DNA of 64,000 nucleotides from Vampirovibrio chlorellavorus (GTDB taxonomy: Bacteria > Cyanobacteriota > Vampirovibrionia > Vampirovibrionales > Vampirovibrionaceae): assembly GCA_001858525.1 (NCBI GenBank), contig CM007359.1, forward strand, positions 1-64,000. Reading direction: 5' to 3'. The notes beneath the pieces were generated by a model that was not told the DNA's origin, searched no databases, and saw nothing but the letters and a program-made list of their open reading frames with translations. A program made the position numbers and the translations under genes. Of this stretch, positions 51,894 through 59,866 are shown one piece after another. The stretch's first letter is position 1; every line of letters starts with the position of its first letter.

Positions 51894-53003
51894 ATGCCGA
51901 AAGAAACGTTACCCTCAGTTATAATGATTGGCTCGGATTATAAAGTTCAAGGTGGCATTGGCTCCGTGCTAAGTACCTACTACGAAAATGGTTTTTTGAA
52001 TGATAAGATTTATCTGGTTTCACACCGTGAGGGCTCTTTTTGGTATCGGATATTGATATTTGCTCGCTGTATGCTGGATTTGTTTTGGCACCTGCTGACT
52101 AAGCCGAATATTAAAATCATCCATATGCATATGTCGGAGCGCGGTAGTTTTTACCGAAAAGCGTTGCTGTGTCTACTCAGTTTTCTTTTCGGAAAAAAGG
52201 CCATCCTGCATTTTCATGGGGCAGAATTTCTAATTTTTGTTGAAAATTCTCCAGCTCCCCTGAAATGGTTTATTCATTACATTTTGGACTCTGCTTCTGC
52301 ACTTTTTGTTTTATCAGATAGCTGGAAATCTGATTTGTCCAGGATAACTATCAATAAAAATATATTTGTAGTATATAATCCCGTGTTTTTTGATGAGACA
52401 CAGATTTGTCATAAACCTTCAACGAAATCTGGTTTACGTAAACTGAAATGCTTATTCTTGGGTCGCTTTGGACAGAGAAAAGGTGTTTATGATCTCATCA
52501 GAGCATTAGCAAAATTGGGTGTTAGTGCTCCAGTGCTGCTGGAATTGTACGGCGATGGTGAATTAGACCAAGTAAAACGACTTATTGAAGAGCTTAATGT
52601 TGGCCATAATGTCCATATTCATGGCTGGATCAGGGGTGAAGCAAAGCATCAGGCTTTGTGTGATACAGATGTGTTAATTTTGCCCTCCTATAACGAGGGT
52701 CTTCCGGTTGCGATTCTGGAAGCAATGGCTTACGGCCTTGCCGTGATTAGCACACCTGTGGGTGGTATTGCTGAGGCTGTTCACCATGACCGCAATGGCT
52801 TGCTAGTTCCTCCGGGAGATGTCTCAGCTTTGGCTTCTGCCATCCTTAGACTTGCAAATGAGCCCGACACAGTTCTTCGTTTTCAGGCAGAAAGTCGTTT
52901 AATTTGTCGTGCCAATTTTGCCCATGAGTGTATTTTTGATCGGTTAAATGAACTTTACGAGAACATTATCTCCAGAGAACATATGGCTAGAGCTACGAGA
53001 TAA
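51894..53003 (+). CDS. Family 4 glycosyltransferase
   Basis: A 369-residue GT-B transferase. SDYKVQGGIGSVLSTYYE is the acceptor-domain glycine loop, FLGRFGQRKGVYDLIRAL begins the donor domain, and PSYNEGLPVAILEAMAYGLAVISTPVGGIAEAV holds the E-x7-E motif. It differs clearly from the preceding family 4 gene, so the two add different sugars or linkages. It lies 5 bases before the acetyltransferase gene. Confidence 0.9.
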   Translation: MPKETLPSVIMIGSDYKVQGGIGSVLSTYYENGFLNDKIYLVSHREGSFWYRILIFARCMLDLFWHLLTKPNIKIIHMHMSERGSFYRKALLCLLSFLFGKKAILHFHGAEFLIFVENSPAPLKWFIHYILDSASALFVLSDSWKSDLSRITINKNIFVVYNPVFFDETQICHKPSTKSGLRKLKCLFLGRFGQRKGVYDLIRALAKLGVSAPVLLELYGDGELDQVKRLIEELNVGHNVHIHGWIRGEAKHQALCDTDVLILPSYNEGLPVAILEAMAYGLAVISTPVGGIAEAVHHDRNGLLVPPGDVSALASAILRLANEPDTVLRFQAESRLICRANFAHECIFDRLNELYENIISREHMARATR

Positions 53004-53008
53004 GCATA

Positions 53009-53623
53009 ATGAAGCAATCTTATTCAAATTTAATTGCGCTTATTCAAAGTGATATGTACCGATATTATGGTTGTATCAGCTGGAAATTCTTTTTTAAACT
53101 ACTTATGCAAGAAAAAGGATTCGTTGCAAGTGTCTCATACAGAGCTACCCGGTTTTTCCACATCAATAAATGTAGGCCGATTGGTTTCTTTATGAAGCTT
53201 ACGAATAGGATTATTCAGGAACATTATCAATGCGAACTACCTTACAACTGTAGAGTTGGACCTGGCCTTCATATTAGTCACTTATCTGGGATGGTTATCA
53301 ATGGGGACTGTGTTCTTGGGAAGAATTTGAATCTATCTCATCAGATAACACTTGGTGGCAAACCTAAAGGGGCATTTTCCGGCACTCCTACATTATTGGA
53401 TAATATTTACATTGGTCCAGGCGCTAAAATCATTGGCGGGATTATAATTGGTAATTACGTTGCTATAGGTGCAAATGCAGTAGTTGTGAAGCCTTTACCT
53501 GATAATTGTGTAGCGGCGGGTGTCCCCGCAAAAATTTTAAGTGAGGATGGATCTGGAGATTATTGTTTAAACACAGATTATGAGGATAAAATACAGAACC
53601 TTCCCTCCATAGAGTTCTGTTAG
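53009..53623 (+). CDS. Serine-acetyltransferase-like sugar O-acetyltransferase
   Basis: A 204-residue left-handed beta-helix acetyltransferase. The C-terminal half shows hexapeptide repeats (GPGLHISHLSGMVINGDCVLGKNLNLSHQITLGG; NIYIGPGAKIIGGIIIGNYVAIGANAVVVKPLPDN), including the His of the active site. It looks like the CysE/SAT branch, but the setting in a polysaccharide operon makes acetylation of a sugar more likely than cysteine synthesis. Confidence 0.85.
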   Translation: MKQSYSNLIALIQSDMYRYYGCISWKFFFKLLMQEKGFVASVSYRATRFFHINKCRPIGFFMKLTNRIIQEHYQCELPYNCRVGPGLHISHLSGMVINGDCVLGKNLNLSHQITLGGKPKGAFSGTPTLLDNIYIGPGAKIIGGIIIGNYVAIGANAVVVKPLPDNCVAAGVPAKILSEDGSGDYCLNTDYEDKIQNLPSIEFC

Positions 53624-53643
53624 TACACATTCTAATTGGATTG

Positions 53644-54732
53644 ATGAATATGCATTTAGCCTTGTTCCGGATTATTGTTGGTCTCTTTGTTTTCACAGGA
53701 TGTAGTTTATGGGCCCCCTTCACAGCGCAAGCCGATTTGCCTCAAGAATCTTTGGCCTTTCAAAGGGCAGTGTTACTTTCAAGAGGAGTAAACTTTGGCG
53801 AATGGCTGTGGACTCCGACTCCCTACAATACCAATTATCATAATATTCAACCTGGGGCAAAAGATTTTAACATTTTAAAGAAATTGGGAATTACTCATGT
53901 CCGCTTACCCATTACACCTTCCTTTTTGTTTTTAGATAGAGACTATTCTAAGCCCGATAAAGAACATTTTGCTTTTCTAAAGCAATTCATCACAACAGCT
54001 GGGCAATATAAGTTAGCTGTTATTCTAGACTTGCATCCAGAGAATGCTGAATATCAGCGCGCTTTGCCGAAAGCGGCACACATTTGGAGCGTCATGGCTA
54101 CTCATTTCGTTTCTGAGCCAGAAAATATTTTCTATGAGACTTTTAATGAACCTAAATTTAGTGATGCTCGGGAATGGAGGGTATTTCAAACTGAGATTAT
54201 TAAGAGCATTCGTAAGATTGATTCCAAACATACTATTATAGTAGATGGTCTTTACCAAGCTTACTATACTGGATTAAATCAGCTTTCCCCTTTAGAAGAT
54301 CGCAATGTGATTTATTCCTTTCATTACTACAATCCACTAACTTTTACTCATCAAGGTGCAAAATGGGTTCCTCCATTCAATCATTTTTATAATATACATT
54401 ACCCTACTAATGCTAGTCATATCAGAAGCATCGGTTCACTCATCCCAGATTACAAACAGAGTTTAGCCTTAGTTCGAGAGATGGAGTTGAACTATAATAA
54501 AACCCTTATACAACAGGAATTGGCTGTTCCAGCTGCATTCTCAAAAAAATATAATGTTCCTGTTTATTGTGGTGAATTTGGGGTTCATAATGTAAAAACC
54601 CCTTATCCTGACCGCATTCAATGGTATTTAGATGTCATTGAAGGGCTGAAGGCAAATAATATGGGCTTTGCGATGTGGAATTACATTGGTCAAGATTTCG
54701 CTTTAGACTTGCCTATTTTTGCCGGGCTTTAG
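53644..54732 (+). CDS. Exported GH5 glycoside hydrolase
   Basis: A 362-residue family 5 glycosidase. The start used is the ATG at 53644 (a TTG stands three bases earlier). A signal peptide ends at TAQA; a cysteine in VFTGC could also make it a lipoprotein. The catalytic acid is in FYETFNEPKF and the nucleophile in VYCGEFGVHN. MWNYIGQDFALD is the eighth strand. The protein ends within about 12 residues after it, shorter than usual for GH5, so the last helix may be missing. It could trim or release the exopolysaccharide in the periplasm. Confidence 0.85.
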   Translation: MNMHLALFRIIVGLFVFTGCSLWAPFTAQADLPQESLAFQRAVLLSRGVNFGEWLWTPTPYNTNYHNIQPGAKDFNILKKLGITHVRLPITPSFLFLDRDYSKPDKEHFAFLKQFITTAGQYKLAVILDLHPENAEYQRALPKAAHIWSVMATHFVSEPENIFYETFNEPKFSDAREWRVFQTEIIKSIRKIDSKHTIIVDGLYQAYYTGLNQLSPLEDRNVIYSFHYYNPLTFTHQGAKWVPPFNHFYNIHYPTNASHIRSIGSLIPDYKQSLALVREMELNYNKTLIQQELAVPAAFSKKYNVPVYCGEFGVHNVKTPYPDRIQWYLDVIEGLKANNMGFAMWNYIGQDFALDLPIFAGL

Positions 54733-54962
54733 GTATTCCTGCAAGAGCCACTTTTTTTATACCTATCAGGTCTTCTTCGGCGCTATATATGATTTTGATT
54801 TCTGAACACCCTTTTGGCAGGGAGAATTGGTATTTTGTGATCCGAAAATGAACGCTATGTTACCGGCATAGACTGACGAGGTCAGCTGTACTTTTTTTAA
54901 TTTAGCTATATTCCACTCTAAAGGACAATTGCTTTTTTGGATGGACCAATTTTCATCGGCTA

Positions 54963-55010
54963 GCGGCTCAGTTTTTGATGGCCACACTTGTATCCACAGC
55001 GTTTGCCATT
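54963..55010 (-). repeat. Solitary IS21-end-like repeat, copy d (inverted)
   Basis: On the minus strand AATGGCAA starts at 55010, GTGTGGCCA 23 bases further, then TCAAAAACTGAGCC. Same spacing as copies a, b and the true IS left end, but opposite orientation. No transposase is attached. Confidence 0.6.
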
Positions 55011-55022
55011 TACAACACAGTA

Positions 55023-55054
55023 TTGATATATAAAAAATATTTATTTTATATCAA
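55023..55054. repeat. AT-rich near-palindrome upstream of the recombinase
   Basis: TTGATATATAAA (55023-55034) and TTTATATCAA (55045-55054) form an inverted repeat with one bulged base. It could be one subsite of a resolution site. Confidence 0.5.
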
Positions 55055-55121
55055 CTGTTTGGATTTTCTTATCTAAAGTCCACTTATAATCCAGATAAAT
55101 ACAGTTCTTGAGGCTAGTAGC

Positions 55122-55147
55122 TTGTGATCTATTTCAATAGATCACAA
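55122..55147. repeat. 26-bp perfect palindrome next to the recombinase gene
   Basis: TTGTGATCTAT (55122-55132) and ATAGATCACAA (55137-55147), an 11-bp perfect inverted repeat around TTCA. It lies four bases before the first possible start of the recombinase gene and fits a recombination core site or an operator. Confidence 0.6.
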
Positions 55148-55199
55148 ACCAATGGTAGACTTAAATCAAGCAGAGCGATGGAAAGCATTGGGGCTGGAT

Positions 55200-55892
55200 A
55201 TGAGGCTAATCGGATACATCCGGGTATCCACCGCTGGCCAGGAGGATAATACCTCTTTGGCAGAGCAGGAACGTAGATTAAAAGCTTATTGTGAGCTGTA
55301 TGGCCATAAACTGGTTAAGCTATACCGGGAAGTAGCCAGTGCCAAGAATACTATAGCTAGACCTGTGTTCAATGAAGCTTTGAATGCTCTGTCCAAAGCC
55401 GACGGTATTGTATCCACAAAGCTGGATCGAGTTGCCCGTTCGACCCGGGACGTGCTGACTTTAATTGAAGATATTCTCCAACCTTCCAATAAGGCCTTGA
55501 TTTTACTGGATCAAAATATAGATACTTCAAGCCCTTATGGCATGATGGTACTTACAATGATGGCTTCAGTGGCCCAGCTAGAGCGTGATGTCATTAAAGA
55601 GCGAACACAAACAGGTCGTCGGGCTAAAGCGGAGAAAGGTGGTTATGCTTTTGGCTCTCCTGCTTTTGGATTTATGGCGTTAGATGGGGTTTTGGTACAA
55701 CATCCTGAGGAATACCCCGTATTGCAACTGATGAAAAATCATCGTCGTGCCGGTAAGGGATTAACCGAGATTGCAAAAATGCTGAATGAACGGGGGCATA
55801 GGTCTAAAAAAGGGACGTTGTGGACTATTATTAAAGTAGGTGAGGCGGTGGGAGCCTATGCACGTAGTCGGCGTAAGCCTAAAAAGGCCTAA
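55200..55892 (+). CDS. Serine recombinase (resolvase/invertase family)
   Basis: A 230-residue small serine recombinase. The start at 55200 gives the canonical opening MRLIGYIRVSTAGQEDNTSL with the nucleophile serine in RVST; an ATG at 55152 would add 16 residues but has no ribosome site. TKLDRVARSTRDVL and MMVLTMMASVAQLERDVIKERT are the catalytic-domain and E-helix motifs, and a C-terminal HTH follows (GLTEIAKMLNERGHRSKKGTLW). It could resolve plasmid multimers or act on the palindromes upstream. Confidence 0.92.
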   Translation: MRLIGYIRVSTAGQEDNTSLAEQERRLKAYCELYGHKLVKLYREVASAKNTIARPVFNEALNALSKADGIVSTKLDRVARSTRDVLTLIEDILQPSNKALILLDQNIDTSSPYGMMVLTMMASVAQLERDVIKERTQTGRRAKAEKGGYAFGSPAFGFMALDGVLVQHPEEYPVLQLMKNHRRAGKGLTEIAKMLNERGHRSKKGTLWTIIKVGEAVGAYARSRRKPKKA

Positions 55893-56334
55893 GTTATCTA
55901 AAAATAAAAAAGAGTTAGTGTATTCGATAAGTGGTGTTGCCAAGTGTGTTGCAAGGAGACGCGTTGCAATTTTGAGTATTCCGGGAGTGGCTTCTCTGAG
56001 CTAATTTTCAGTGGCTGTGACTGGTTTATGCTCTGAGTGGATCATTTTGGGTCTGTTCCGCAATTTGGGGTTTTAAGGCCTCCAAAACCAGTTAGGCTAT
56101 ACTTAACTACCTAAATCTATTTTTCGTGTCTCCATGGGGCAGCCAGCCAAAAATGCGCTTCAGGATCTACGTTTACCCTTATTTGAGATCGTTTGGAATT
56201 TCCAAGTGGCATTTGGCTTTGTGAAGTTACTCAAATAAGAAAACAAACTTGACACACGCCAAGAAAATGGCCTGTATTTACCAGTCTTCGACTCATTCGG
56301 AACTATGAGTTGATGACCTAAATGTCAATTTGCC
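55893..56334. other. Intergenic region, no gene supported
   Basis: Between the recombinase and the ankyrin gene. Short repeats of TTGCAA (about 55947-55970) and a lone TTGACA (56249-56254) are visible. No reading frame is convincing. Confidence 0.4.
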
Positions 56335-58221
56335 CTAGCGCTGAGTTGTTGGATCCTCTGAGGACTGCAATGCTTCCAGTTCTTCAGAGAATAACTGAAC
56401 CACAGCTGGATTCTCCCAAAGTTGGGCTTCTTCCAAGGGCGTTCTGCCTTGACCATGAAATCTCAAGAGGAGGCTTTTTGCGGCCCCATGTTCAAATAGC
56501 AGTCTGGCCAGAGCAAGGCCATTTTCTTTATTTCTGGCTACTATGTGCAACGGGGTTTCGTTTTCATGCCAATAGTTTACTGTTGCCCCATGCGCTAACA
56601 GGCGCTTGACCAATGTCAGGTTGCCCCGCTGAAGCGCAATACCCAAGGGTCTTCTGTTATGAGCCTCTGGCTCGTTTACCATGGAAACGCCCGGTTGATA
56701 ATTGCCAGGCCACCATTTTCCGATGCGTGGCGGCTCCAATGTATGGTCAGCCGCTCCATGCGTTAAAAGAAAATCGACGATGTCCGTTGACTCCCCACTC
56801 ACTGCTGTGTACAGAATGTTCTCATCGGAGTCATTCCGAACATGTAGGGAAGGGCTACCCCCATGGTCCCATAGTAACTGAAAGGTTGAAAATACGCCTC
56901 TTTTTGCCGCGTAATATAGCGGAGAATGTTGGTCAGCGTCAAGCCGATTAATACCGCTAAGGGCCCCAGTCTCCAGTAACAGTTGAACGGCATCTACATT
57001 GCCTGCTCCTGCCGCGTGGTGTAGTGCGGTTTTTCCATCTCTATCGACTGCGTTGACAGTATCTAAAGCCCCTTGATCTAATAATATTCCCACAGCCTCT
57101 GGCTGGCCTGTTCTAGCCGCCATCATCAAGGCGGTTTTGTTGTGGTTGTTAACCGTGTTAATGAGGGATTGGGCGCCGTTATTGAGCAATAAGGCAATGG
57201 CCCGTGCATTACCGGAACTGGCTACCGCATGTAGGCTGGTATTGTCTTCTTCTTCCCAGTCTCCTCCCTCCTCATCTTCGTTCTCATTCGCATCCACATA
57301 GCGCTTGTCACGTTTGAGCACCAGCTCACTCGCCCCCCGATCCAGCAAGTCTTGCAGCAAGGCTTCATTTCCGCTGTTGGCGGCCCGGTGGAATACCAGT
57401 GAATTAGCTCCATCCGGTGTACTGGTTAAAGCCTCAGGCCGCTTATCCAAGAGAAAACGAATGGATCTTAAATCCCCTCTGCAGGCCAGATGTTCCAACG
57501 GGCGAATGTTGTACTCAATGGGGGAATACAGATCAATACCCGCCCGGTGCAGTTGCTTGATCATTGCTGGTGTGGCCGAATACCCGGCCCATTCCCGAAT
57601 TTTATCACCTTGCTTCGCAACCTGGAGATCGAGTTGGGGATGGATAAAGAGTTGGGTAATCCGCCGAAACTTCTCTTGCTGGTTTTGGTCGTAGCCCTTT
57701 TTTATTTCTAGATATCCTCTAGCCAAGTGGGTCAGGGCCGTCCATTCGTTAGCATCTGCAGCGTTTATATTCAGGGTGGGCTCTTTTATCAGCCAGTCGT
57801 ATATCTTGCTGTTCTTTTTTTTCAGGGCTTCAATCAAGGCGGGTGTGCCCTGCGGGTTTTTGATATTGGGGTCCGCCCCGTATTTTAGCAGCTGAAATAC
57901 TTTTTCTTCTCCCTGAGGATCACCTGAGTAGAGCTGCTGCAAAGCGCTTTGCAGCAGCTTAGGGGTTCTAGAAACAACCTCTCGAAAAATAGTATGCCCA
58001 TGAGGGCCGGTATAGTGGGATTCTTCAGCTGTGGAAGGTTTATTGCGGACACTGGTGTCAGGCTGTAAAGTCTGGCTTTGACCGGAAAAGTGCACACTGT
58101 CGATATCTGGCTGTTTTTTATGGCTGAAAGGGCCAGCGGTGCTTTGCTCAGTAGTTACCTTGGAACGAGGGGCTTGAGCAGGATGATTTTTGCTCATAAA
58201 CGATGGAAACCCAGTTAGCAT
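56335..58221 (-). CDS. Ankyrin-repeat protein with FSG motif
   Basis: A 628-residue protein. The first ~95 residues are unstructured and polar, with VHFSGQSQ near residue 43. From about 100 to 610 it is built of a dozen or so ankyrin repeats (for example KTALMMAARTGQPEAVGILLDQGA, KTALHHAAGAGNVDAVQLLLETGA, ETPLHIVARNKENGLALARLLFEHGA), with an acidic insertion (NENEDEEGGDWEEED) near 300. No signal peptide or membrane helix is seen. Ankyrin proteins mediate protein contacts and are often effectors of host-associated bacteria, which is a possibility only. AAAGG stands seven bases before the ATG. Confidence 0.85.
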   Translation of the reverse strand: MLTGFPSFMSKNHPAQAPRSKVTTEQSTAGPFSHKKQPDIDSVHFSGQSQTLQPDTSVRNKPSTAEESHYTGPHGHTIFREVVSRTPKLLQSALQQLYSGDPQGEEKVFQLLKYGADPNIKNPQGTPALIEALKKKNSKIYDWLIKEPTLNINAADANEWTALTHLARGYLEIKKGYDQNQQEKFRRITQLFIHPQLDLQVAKQGDKIREWAGYSATPAMIKQLHRAGIDLYSPIEYNIRPLEHLACRGDLRSIRFLLDKRPEALTSTPDGANSLVFHRAANSGNEALLQDLLDRGASELVLKRDKRYVDANENEDEEGGDWEEEDNTSLHAVASSGNARAIALLLNNGAQSLINTVNNHNKTALMMAARTGQPEAVGILLDQGALDTVNAVDRDGKTALHHAAGAGNVDAVQLLLETGALSGINRLDADQHSPLYYAAKRGVFSTFQLLWDHGGSPSLHVRNDSDENILYTAVSGESTDIVDFLLTHGAADHTLEPPRIGKWWPGNYQPGVSMVNEPEAHNRRPLGIALQRGNLTLVKRLLAHGATVNYWHENETPLHIVARNKENGLALARLLFEHGAAKSLLLRFHGQGRTPLEEAQLWENPAVVQLFSEELEALQSSEDPTTQR

Positions 58222-58287
58222 GGAATCGCCTTTCTGATTGTAGGTTGATTATCTTGACCTAAACCCAGAGGCATTCTCAAAATGCCA

Positions 58288-58923
58288 TTAGTGCCCCAGA
58301 ATAGCAGCACCTCTGGCCAGTTTGTAGCCATAGTCACCGCGTTTGAGTGCGGCCAAGAAAAAGGCTCGGGGATGTCTGACGTTGGGTCTATTTGCGGTGT
58401 CCCGCAGCCCGTCCAGAATGGTCAGGACGCCATAATCTTTGCAGGCATTGGTGAGCACTTGAGGAAAGAGCCCCCAACCTCCTTTGGCCAGTGGCAAAGT
58501 GGCTTGGCGAAACACGGGGTGATTGTCCACAATGCCCATGATGTCGCCGTATTTCTGGTGAAGTAAGGCCAATTCAACGTCTCGGCTTGAGTTCACTATG
58601 TCTGGGCCCAAGGTGGGTTTTTGAGCGGCCTTCTCGATGATCCTGGATTGCCCCAGAACGATCGAGATTGATACCGGGCGGTTGGTAGCCTGGGATAAGG
58701 TTTTTTGCAGCACTCTGGTGAGTTTTTGCTCGCAGATTGTTTTGAGAGACTCGGTACAAACGGATACAACGGCCTTCCCAAACTCCAGACTGTCCAAATA
58801 TGCATCTTTACGGAGCATGAAATACAAACCGGGGTCGATAGTCTCCGCCAATTCATCAATGACGTGTTGCCAAAGGGCTTGTTTGTCGGGGAGTGTCAGG
58901 GGATTCTGGGCCACAAGCGTCAT
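58288..58923 (-). CDS. DnaA domain I-like protein with a novel C-terminal domain
   Basis: A 211-residue protein, started at the ATG at 58923 (GGAAG seven bases upstream). Residues about 12-90 resemble domain I of DnaA: LWQHVIDELAETIDPGLYFML, then EFGKAVVSVCTESLKTICEQKL, and NRPVSISIVLG. The C-terminal ~90 residues (KYGDIMGIVDNHPVFRQATLPL..GGWGLFPQVLTNACK) match the neighbour encoded at 58926-59456, and I know no name for this domain. There is no AAA+ ATPase or domain IV, so it is not DnaA itself. It may bind a replication partner through domain I. The two genes touch and are co-transcribed. Confidence 0.7.
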   Translation of the reverse strand: MTLVAQNPLTLPDKQALWQHVIDELAETIDPGLYFMLRKDAYLDSLEFGKAVVSVCTESLKTICEQKLTRVLQKTLSQATNRPVSISIVLGQSRIIEKAAQKPTLGPDIVNSSRDVELALLHQKYGDIMGIVDNHPVFRQATLPLAKGGWGLFPQVLTNACKDYGVLTILDGLRDTANRPNVRHPRAFFLAALKRGDYGYKLARGAAILGH

Positions 58924-58925
58924 GG

Positions 58926-59456
58926 TCAAGCTTCCTTGCGGGTGCCGTTGCGAAGCACGGCCCAGAAAAAAGCGGCTTTATTGCGAGCGGCCCGGTAATT
59001 GGCTGTATAGCGAATGGCTTCCAGCACTTTTAAAACACCGGTTCCCAAGTCTCCATCTGTGCTGTGTTGCTTGCATGCATTGGTTAAAGCCTGGGGAAAG
59101 AGACCCCAACCCCCTTGATCAATGGGTGTAGTGGCTTTTCGGAAAGCCGGATGCTGATCCACCACCCCCATAACATCGCCGTAGCGGTCAAATAGCACAC
59201 TCGCCTCTCCAGTGGGGGTACATTTTTTTGCCATATAAGACTCATTTAGAGCTACTTGGGTAGAGCAAGCACCTAAAATCCTCTTGGTTTCTTGGTCTCT
59301 TGGTTTAGATCTACCCAAGAAACCAAGATGCTCTTGCTTTTCTTGAGTCATTTCCGGCGCGCATGCGATTATTGCGCCCAGTTGCGCTTCAGCAGGCGGT
59401 TCAATTCCTTTTTTATGCGCAGCAATTACTGCCTCGATTTTCTGTCGAGAGTTCAT
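58926..59456 (-). CDS. Partner protein sharing the GGWGLFPQ domain
   Basis: A 176-residue protein started at the ATG at 59456 (GGAG nine bases upstream); a longer frame to 59507 is less likely. The C-terminal half (RYGDVMGVVDQHPAFRKATTPIDQGGWGLFPQALTNACK...RNKAAFFWAVLRNG) is clearly homologous to that of the next protein; the N-terminal half differs and is helical and basic. Function unknown. Its stop lies three bases before the ATG of the DnaA domain I-like gene, so a joint product is likely. The position next to a small-RNA candidate and a KfrA-like gene suggests a plasmid replication role. Confidence 0.65.
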   Translation of the reverse strand: MNSRQKIEAVIAAHKKGIEPPAEAQLGAIIACAPEMTQEKQEHLGFLGRSKPRDQETKRILGACSTQVALNESYMAKKCTPTGEASVLFDRYGDVMGVVDQHPAFRKATTPIDQGGWGLFPQALTNACKQHSTDGDLGTGVLKVLEAIRYTANYRAARNKAAFFWAVLRNGTRKEA

Positions 59457-59489
59457 ATTGATATTCTCCAAGCTTGCGCCCACGAAAAC

Positions 59490-59518
59490 TTGACCGCGCG
59501 TACGCAAGGCGGTAGAAT
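59490..59518 (+). promoter_or_regulatory. Strong promoter of a small-RNA candidate
   Basis: TTGACC (59490-59495), exactly 17 bases, TAGAAT (59513-59518), pointing rightward. On the other strand TTGCAG and TATAAG (59541-59536) with 17 bases between could drive the two-gene operon leftward, so the two start sites would be only a few bases apart. Confidence 0.6.
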
Positions 59519-59524
59519 AGTCGT

Positions 59525-59579
59525 AAGCTTAAATTCTTATATTTTTAAAAGTCTCTGGCTGCAACCAGGGACTTTTTCT
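59525..59579 (+). ncRNA. Candidate ~55-nt small RNA
   Basis: A promoter (59490-59518) and a strong terminator (59547-59577) on the plus strand enclose about 55 bases with no reading frame. The RNA would start near 59525 and end in the U-run. It is divergent from the leader of the 58926-59456 gene, the place where plasmids often encode a replication-control RNA. No transcript evidence is available. Confidence 0.45.
59547..59577 (+). terminator. Rho-independent terminator of the small-RNA candidate
   Basis: AAAAGTCTCTGG (59547-59558) and CCAGGGACTTTT (59565-59576) form a 12-bp stem with one G-U pair and a CTGCAA loop, followed by TTTTTCT. Confidence 0.8.
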
Positions 59580-59653
59580 ATTTCTTCCTATTTTTTTCTC
59601 TACCTCTCCTATCCGTTTAATAAACAAATTAGAGACGATCCGATCTTATCGTG

Positions 59654-59726
59654 CTATTGAAGCTTGTCAATAGTGCCTATTGACATTTCAAGTAGCTATA
59701 AGACTAAAAGCCTTTTGTATCAATAG
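59654..59726. repeat. CTATTGA/TCAATAG sites including a palindrome
   Basis: CTATTGA at 59654 and 59677, and TCAATAG at 59667 and 59720. The inner two form the perfect palindrome TGTCAATAG-TGC-CTATTGACA (59665-59685). The cluster lies in the control region of the KfrA-like gene and may bind a regulator or initiator. Confidence 0.6.
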
Positions 59727-59776
59727 TTTCCATATGCTTTCCAATACCATCCAGAAGAGGGTATAATTGATCTTCA

Positions 59777-59840
59777 GGAAGGGTATGGAATCGATCCTAG
59801 CAGAGTTCCAGAATAGATCAATCCGGTTCCATACCCTTCC
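59777..59840. promoter_or_regulatory. Long inverted repeat upstream of the KfrA-like gene
   Basis: GGAAGGGTATGGAA (59777-59790) and its exact complement TTCCATACCCTTCC (59827-59840), a 14-bp perfect inverted repeat with a 36-base spacer. A weaker relative, TTTCCAATACCATCC, starts near 59738. It ends 26 bases before the chosen start codon, where a self-regulating KfrA-type protein would bind. Confidence 0.65.
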
Positions 59841-59866
59841 AGTTGAACTACCATAAGGAAATGGAA

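Larger units (their letters stand above)
54733..55199. other. Region with a possible gene remnant, an IS-end relic and palindromes
   Basis: A minus-strand frame at 54766-54961 reads like a worn protein end (CPLEWNIAKLKKVQLTSSVYAGN) but has no start of its own. The IS21-end-like copy d follows at 54963-55010, then two palindromes before the recombinase gene. Confidence 0.35.

Noticed and set aside
54766-54987. 73-codon minus-strand frame as a gene
   Set aside because: Its only start lies within the IS-end-like repeat, so any protein-like content is a remnant rather than a gene.
5221-55010. A 50-kb composite transposon bounded by IS21-like ends
   Set aside because: The end copies a and d are degenerate, no target duplication was found, and several unrelated modules lie between them.
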